This document shows positions 60,686 to 64,000 of a stretch of DNA of 64,000 nt, in pieces. The position numbers were made by a program, and so were the translations under genes. The DNA comes from JASGJS01 sp047601185 (lineage in GTDB: Bacteria; Pseudomonadota; Gammaproteobacteria; JAURND01), in assembly GCA_047601185.1 (NCBI GenBank), contig JASGJS010000001.1:992001-1056000 (forward strand). Direction: 5' to 3'. The notes beneath the pieces were generated by a model. It was not told the DNA's origin. It worked only from the letters and a program-made list of their open reading frames with translations, and did not search any database. The number at the start of each line of letters is the position of its first letter. Position 1 is the first letter of the stretch.

Positions 60686-60936
60686 TTGAACTTCACTGGT
60701 TTGGCGGGCGTTTTATCACATATTTGCTCAATTATTGCAAAATTTTCTGTTTTTAAGCCAATTTGGCGACCTAACTTCGACAGAGCATCGCCCATATGGA
60801 CACGTTGCTTAGGTTTTACCGAGTTTGCTAGAATTTCGCGCACCTCCGCTTCAGTGCTATGCCCATGCATGGCAGCTTGCATGCGCAAAGCACGGTGTAC
60901 TTCTGCAGGTACGTTGCGCACTGTTAAGGTAGACAT
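60682..60936 (-). CDS. FitA/VapB-like antitoxin
   Basis: 84-residue ribbon-helix-helix antitoxin of the FitA/StbC type: MSTLTVRNVPAEVHRALRMQ at the N-terminus, AAMHGHSTEAEVREILANSV, then a toxin-binding tail. AGAGGA is placed 7-8 nt before the ATG at 60936; the longer frame to 61041 has no such signal. It is intact although its partner toxin (60685, ATGA overlap) is frameshifted, so it survives as an orphan antitoxin that may still bind its promoter. Confidence 0.85.
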   Translation of the reverse strand: MSTLTVRNVPAEVHRALRMQAAMHGHSTEAEVREILANSVKPKQRVHMGDALSKLGRQIGLKTENFAIIEQICDKTPAKPVKFK

Positions 60937-61118
60937 GATTGAGTCCTCTTCATTGCTTTCATTGACTACAATTATAGAATTTTGATAGCACTTATGCAAA
61001 CCCTTGAAAAGTATAATTTGTCGCCGGGTGAATGTCACCAATCTTAAACCAATCTTTTATTTGTATATATATTACACCCGCGAGAAAATGAAATGGTCAT
61101 AGTAGCTGATTCATCTTT

Positions 61119-61292
61119 TTAAGCGGGCAAGCTGCCCGCGCTCCCAAGTTTTGCGCCTCCATGGGTAAGAGCCAAAAGAGGGTTTTCTGCCTTCTAAGGT
61201 TTTGTGATTAAATGAAAGAACCTCAATGTTTGACGATAGCTTTAACTTGAATGAAGCTCGAGCCTGGGAGCGCGGGCTGCTAGCCCGCTTAA
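61119..61292. repeat. Family I palindromic repeat, copy 4 (inverted orientation)
   Basis: AAGCGGGCAAGCTGCCCGCG at the left and GCGGGCTGCTAGCCCGCTT at the right. Its interior, read on the other strand, matches copy 2 at 6167. The left tip is the AGCTTGC variant. It lies in the 605-bp gap between the FitA-like gene and the Sel1 gene. Confidence 0.85.
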
Positions 61293-61376
61293 ATTTTCTT
61301 GCAACCCGATTTAAATTGGTTTGAGTTAAATGACTTTAACTTAAACTTATTTGAGTTTTACCTCTATCATTCTAAA

Positions 61377-61405
61377 TTTTAGTTGTGCTTTAAGCACAAC
61401 TAAAA
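61377..61405. promoter_or_regulatory. Perfect 29-bp palindrome
   Basis: TTTTAGTTGTGCTT, one T, AAGCACAACTAAAA: 14-bp arms with a single central base. The T-run precedes and the A-run follows the stem on both strands, the wrong way round for a rho-independent terminator. An operator for a dimeric regulator about 140 bp upstream of the Sel1 gene is more likely. Confidence 0.5.
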
Positions 61406-61541
61406 GGATTGACAAGCTCCAAATCACAATCCACAAAATCACGAATATTGCGTGACGGAAAAGAACGTTATATGCTAATGGGCAAGTATACTTTAGCGAA
61501 ATACCAAATTTTTAATCATCTAGTAGCCTGAGTGAATCATT

Positions 61542-62798
61542 ATGACCGACGAGAAAAAACTTACCCCCTCCTTTACAACCGCTGATGTTGATTACGACCG
61601 CACCATCCCTTTTTCAAAATTAAACCCTGCAAAATTAAATCATGAGAGCCTTGATCGTATTGAGCAAAATAATTTAGCAGGATGTTACTTAGAGGGTCAT
61701 GGTGTCGCTGAAAATCCTGACTTAGCTTTTAAACTATTTGAATTGGCTGCAAGTAAAGGCCTTGCCATTGCACAACTTAATTTGGCGCGTTGCTATGATA
61801 GAGGTATAAAGATTCAAGAAAATGCTAAGGAAGCTGCAAAATATTACCGTTTAGCTGCGGATCAGGGTGATCCGGCGGCGCAAAATAACCTAGGGCTTTG
61901 CTATGCCCTTGGTAGAGGTGTAGAGCAAAATTTGGAAAAAGCGGTACACTATTATCAATTATCCGCTCGTCAAGGATTGGTTATTGCGCAATTAAATTTA
62001 GCGGACTGTTATAATCTGGGTAATGGCATACAACAAAATGATCAGCAAGCAGCGAAATATTTTCGACTCGCTGCAGATCAAGGTAATCACCAAGCACAAA
62101 AGCTCCTAAAAGAACTATCTACTAGCGCCAGCGGTTTAACTAAAAATCCAAAAGAAGCAGCAAGGTGGTATCGATTAGCAGCAAAAAAAGAGAAAGACTT
62201 AAAAACTGCTCGCTATTTTCAAGCACAATATGTCGATATTTATCATAGTAAAAGAGGACGTGCTGATCAAAAAGAGGTTCGACTTGTCGCGATAGATGTT
62301 ATTCAAAAACTTGAGAAAACGCCTTTAGAAGATTTTAAAAAATGGCTAATTGATGTCGCACACTGTTATCAATTGAGCTATGAAGAACATTCGAAAAATT
62401 TGACATTCACCACTGGTAAAGAGCGAGCCGATAAACTAATTGCTAAATTACGATTACCCGCTGAAGAAAAGGGTTATAAGACTATCCATGAAATTTTAGC
62501 GGATAAGGCCTTTTTTGGGCGTACGGGTGGAGAAAGATATTTTTCATTACAATCTATTGTATGTCGTGAGATGATCGATAAATTTTCACCACACCATTCA
62601 GGGTTAGAAATGCCTTCTGCCAAAGAATTTATTGCATGGGTTGCAAAGCAACTCAGTCTATCAGCCGCCCTCCAAAGCTCCAAATATTCATCACAGATCC
62701 CTTTCTTTTACGAAAAAAAAGACCGTTCTTTACATAATTTAAAGTATGATCCTCTAGATGCGTTAGATGAGCTGAGTTCAGGCTTAGAGATGCCTTGA
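61542..62798 (+). CDS. Sel1-repeat protein, candidate effector (418 aa)
   Basis: 418-residue protein without signal peptide. Four to five Sel1-like repeats (about 40-225): NLAGCYLEGHGVAENPDLAF, AQLNLARCYDRGIKIQENAK, AQNNLGLCYALGRGVEQNLE, AQLNLADCYNLGNGIQQNDQ and KNPKEAARWYRLAAKK. A helical C-terminal domain of unknown type follows (about 230-418). Sel1 proteins in Legionella (LpnE, EnhC, LidL types) affect host entry and trafficking; most of those are exported by a signal peptide, whereas this one looks cytoplasmic or Dot/Icm-exported. Monocistronic. GLEMP occurs twice (about 350 and at the C-terminus). Confidence 0.8.
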   Translation: MTDEKKLTPSFTTADVDYDRTIPFSKLNPAKLNHESLDRIEQNNLAGCYLEGHGVAENPDLAFKLFELAASKGLAIAQLNLARCYDRGIKIQENAKEAAKYYRLAADQGDPAAQNNLGLCYALGRGVEQNLEKAVHYYQLSARQGLVIAQLNLADCYNLGNGIQQNDQQAAKYFRLAADQGNHQAQKLLKELSTSASGLTKNPKEAARWYRLAAKKEKDLKTARYFQAQYVDIYHSKRGRADQKEVRLVAIDVIQKLEKTPLEDFKKWLIDVAHCYQLSYEEHSKNLTFTTGKERADKLIAKLRLPAEEKGYKTIHEILADKAFFGRTGGERYFSLQSIVCREMIDKFSPHHSGLEMPSAKEFIAWVAKQLSLSAALQSSKYSSQIPFFYEKKDRSLHNLKYDPLDALDELSSGLEMP

Positions 62799-62839
62799 GG
62801 GGGCATGGGCGCTCGCTCGCTTCATTGGATTAATGAGTC

Positions 62840-62868
62840 TTGCAGATGCCGTCTATCCCTGCTATGAT
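62840..62868 (+). promoter_or_regulatory. Candidate sigma70 promoter of ppiD
   Basis: TTGCAG (62840-62845), a 17-bp spacer and TATGAT (62863-62868), 32 nt before the ATG at 62901. A second AT-rich TATAAT lies at 62881-62886 but has no suitable -35. Confidence 0.45.
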
Positions 62869-62900
62869 CCGTAGCTCCGCTATAATAAAAAGGGGTTTTT

Positions 62901-64000
62901 ATGTTGCAGAATCTCAGGCAGCATGCTCAGGGTTGGGTCGCTGTCTTGATTGCAGGCCTTCTCTGTGTTGCCTTCGCCTTGTGGGGTATCCAATATTACC
63001 TGAGCAGTAATCATTCGCAAGATGTCGCTGCCAAAGTGAATGGTCACGAGATCACTCAAGCTCAATTAGAAGCCGCCTATAAACGTGTTTATAATAGGGT
63101 CAAACTGCAATCGCCCGCGCCTTTCCTTGTCACGCCTGAGCAACAAAAGCAACTCAGAGCTTTAGCATTAAACGAGTTAGTGATTCAGCGTGTCTTGTTC
63201 GATACTGCTTCAAAAGCAGGTTTTTTGGTAACCAATGCTCAACTGGGTCGACAAATTGCTCAAATTTCGGCCTTGCACGTGAATGGAAAATTTTCTTCCG
63301 AATTATTGGATCGTTATATTGCCGTCTTTTTTCCCTCAGAAGCGGATTTTTATGAAGATGCCAAGCAAAAAGCCGTGATCGATCAGGTGAGCTCGGGGAT
63401 GATTGATAGTAATTTTATCTTACCGAATGAAAGTCAGATGATGGCAGGCCTAGCCTATCAGCGGCGTGATATGGCTTATATTGTTGTCCCGACAGAAAAA
63501 TTTATCGATGCGCAAACGGTGACGGAAGATCAAATCCGGGCGTATTATCAAACGCATCTGCAAGATTTTAAGTCCACAGAGCAAGTGAGCGTACAGTATA
63601 TTGAACTTTCTCCGACCGTAGCTCAAACCAAATTAGGCACCGATGACAAAGATAAAATTGCCCAATTTTTAGCTGATAGAAGTGACGAACTGGCGAATTT
63701 AACTTACACCAATCCGAATACTCTAAAAATAGCTGCTGGGCAATTAGGATTTCCTATTCAAACAACAGAATTATTTTCGCGAAGTGGAGAAAAGATTGGA
63801 TTGGCAGCTAATCCTAAAGTTGTAAATGCAGCATTCAGTGATTCTGTGCTTCAACAAGGCAATAACAGTGATTTAATTCCTATCAATGAACAGACAGTGG
63901 TAGTGTTGCGGGTAGCAGACCATAAACCTTCAGTGGTGAGACCTTTAGCGGAAGTGCGCACTGAAATTGTCGATCAATTAAAAAAAGCCGGTGCTGCACA
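62901..64000 (+). CDS. ppiD: PpiD-like SurA_N/peptidyl-prolyl isomerase family protein, 3' partial
   Basis: Inner-membrane-anchored periplasmic chaperone of the PpiD family, cut by the window end after about 366 codons. ATG at 62901 with AGGGG 5 nt upstream. It starts MLQNLRQHAQGWVAVLIAGL with a single membrane segment (about 12-33), followed by the SurA_N-type chaperone region (VAAKVNGHEITQAQLEAAYK, ALALNELVIQRVLFDTASKA), and reaches the linker and parvulin-like region (EDQIRAYYQTHLQDFKSTEQ). PpiD interacts with SecYEG and helps newly exported proteins. The true end is beyond the window. Confidence 0.85.
   Translation, partial: MLQNLRQHAQGWVAVLIAGLLCVAFALWGIQYYLSSNHSQDVAAKVNGHEITQAQLEAAYKRVYNRVKLQSPAPFLVTPEQQKQLRALALNELVIQRVLFDTASKAGFLVTNAQLGRQIAQISALHVNGKFSSELLDRYIAVFFPSEADFYEDAKQKAVIDQVSSGMIDSNFILPNESQMMAGLAYQRRDMAYIVVPTEKFIDAQTVTEDQIRAYYQTHLQDFKSTEQVSVQYIELSPTVAQTKLGTDDKDKIAQFLADRSDELANLTYTNPNTLKIAAGQLGFPIQTTELFSRSGEKIGLAANPKVVNAAFSDSVLQQGNNSDLIPINEQTVVVLRVADHKPSVVRPLAEVRTEIVDQLKKAGAA

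Noticed and set aside
61377..61405. Rho-independent terminator
   Set aside because: The T-run precedes rather than follows the stem on both strands.
1..64000. CRISPR array
   Set aside because: No regularly spaced direct repeats with unique spacers; the repeated units are palindromic and dispersed.

Overview
The window comes from a Legionella/Coxiella-like gammaproteobacterium (order Legionellales). The strongest evidence is the left edge, which carries the icmC-icmD-icmJ-icmB block of the Dot/Icm type IVB secretion system in its conserved order. Next to it are genes of the type this system usually exports: a eukaryotic-like protein kinase, a WD-repeat/coiled-coil protein, a 1655-residue multidomain protein and a Sel1-repeat protein. 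No species can be named from the sequence alone.

Layout. 1-6150: icmC (5' end cut), two tandem icmD copies, icmJ and icmB, with icmB flanked by two copies of a short palindrome-ended repeat. 6400-8172: a kinase-like gene with a PmrA-box-like element, and a small downstream ORF. 8589-13206 (minus): xseA, a CNNM/CorB-type transporter and three uncharacterised genes. 13327-23624: a secreted Pro/Tyr-rich protein, then on the minus strand ald, etfA-etfB, lnt-corC-lapA, rpsA, cmk and pncC. 23725-31954 (plus): a SPOR/Sel1 envelope protein and a two-gene locus of large effector-like proteins. 32282-47255: housekeeping genes (mpg, a DUF72 gene, rseP, a large fused oxidoreductase, murJ-ribF, an EamA transporter, rsmB), an AAA-type ATPase and a BrnT-BrnA fusion whose shared upstream region contains two helically spaced motif arrays.

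47562-60250: a genomic island at tRNA-Asp. A tyrosine recombinase follows the tRNA, and the tRNA 3' end recurs at 58391 and 60233, so two elements appear to have accreted in tandem. The larger part (47.8-58.4 kb) resembles a decaying integrative or mobilizable element: DUF6387-like, DUF3800, AlpA, DUF3987, a second integrase-like gene and a ribbon-helix-helix protein. Three of these genes carry single premature stops, and an FRG-domain gene is split by an IS3-family element. The smaller part (58.4-60.2 kb) carries a Phd/PIN toxin-antitoxin pair and a small membrane protein with a second PmrA-box-like element. Beyond the island lie a FitA-like antitoxin with a frameshifted PIN toxin, a Sel1 protein and the start of ppiD (cut by the window end).

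The non-coding space is dominated by at least four families of short palindromic, MITE/REP-like repeats (called I-IV here), mostly at gene 3' ends. In one place a repeat end appears to supply the last codons and stop of a small gene. Best candidates for new biology: the 24.8-32.0 kb locus, the two PmrA-like promoters with identical spacing, the phased arrays at 44.2-44.8 kb next to the BrnT-BrnA fusion, and the icmD duplication with an enlarged IcmC.
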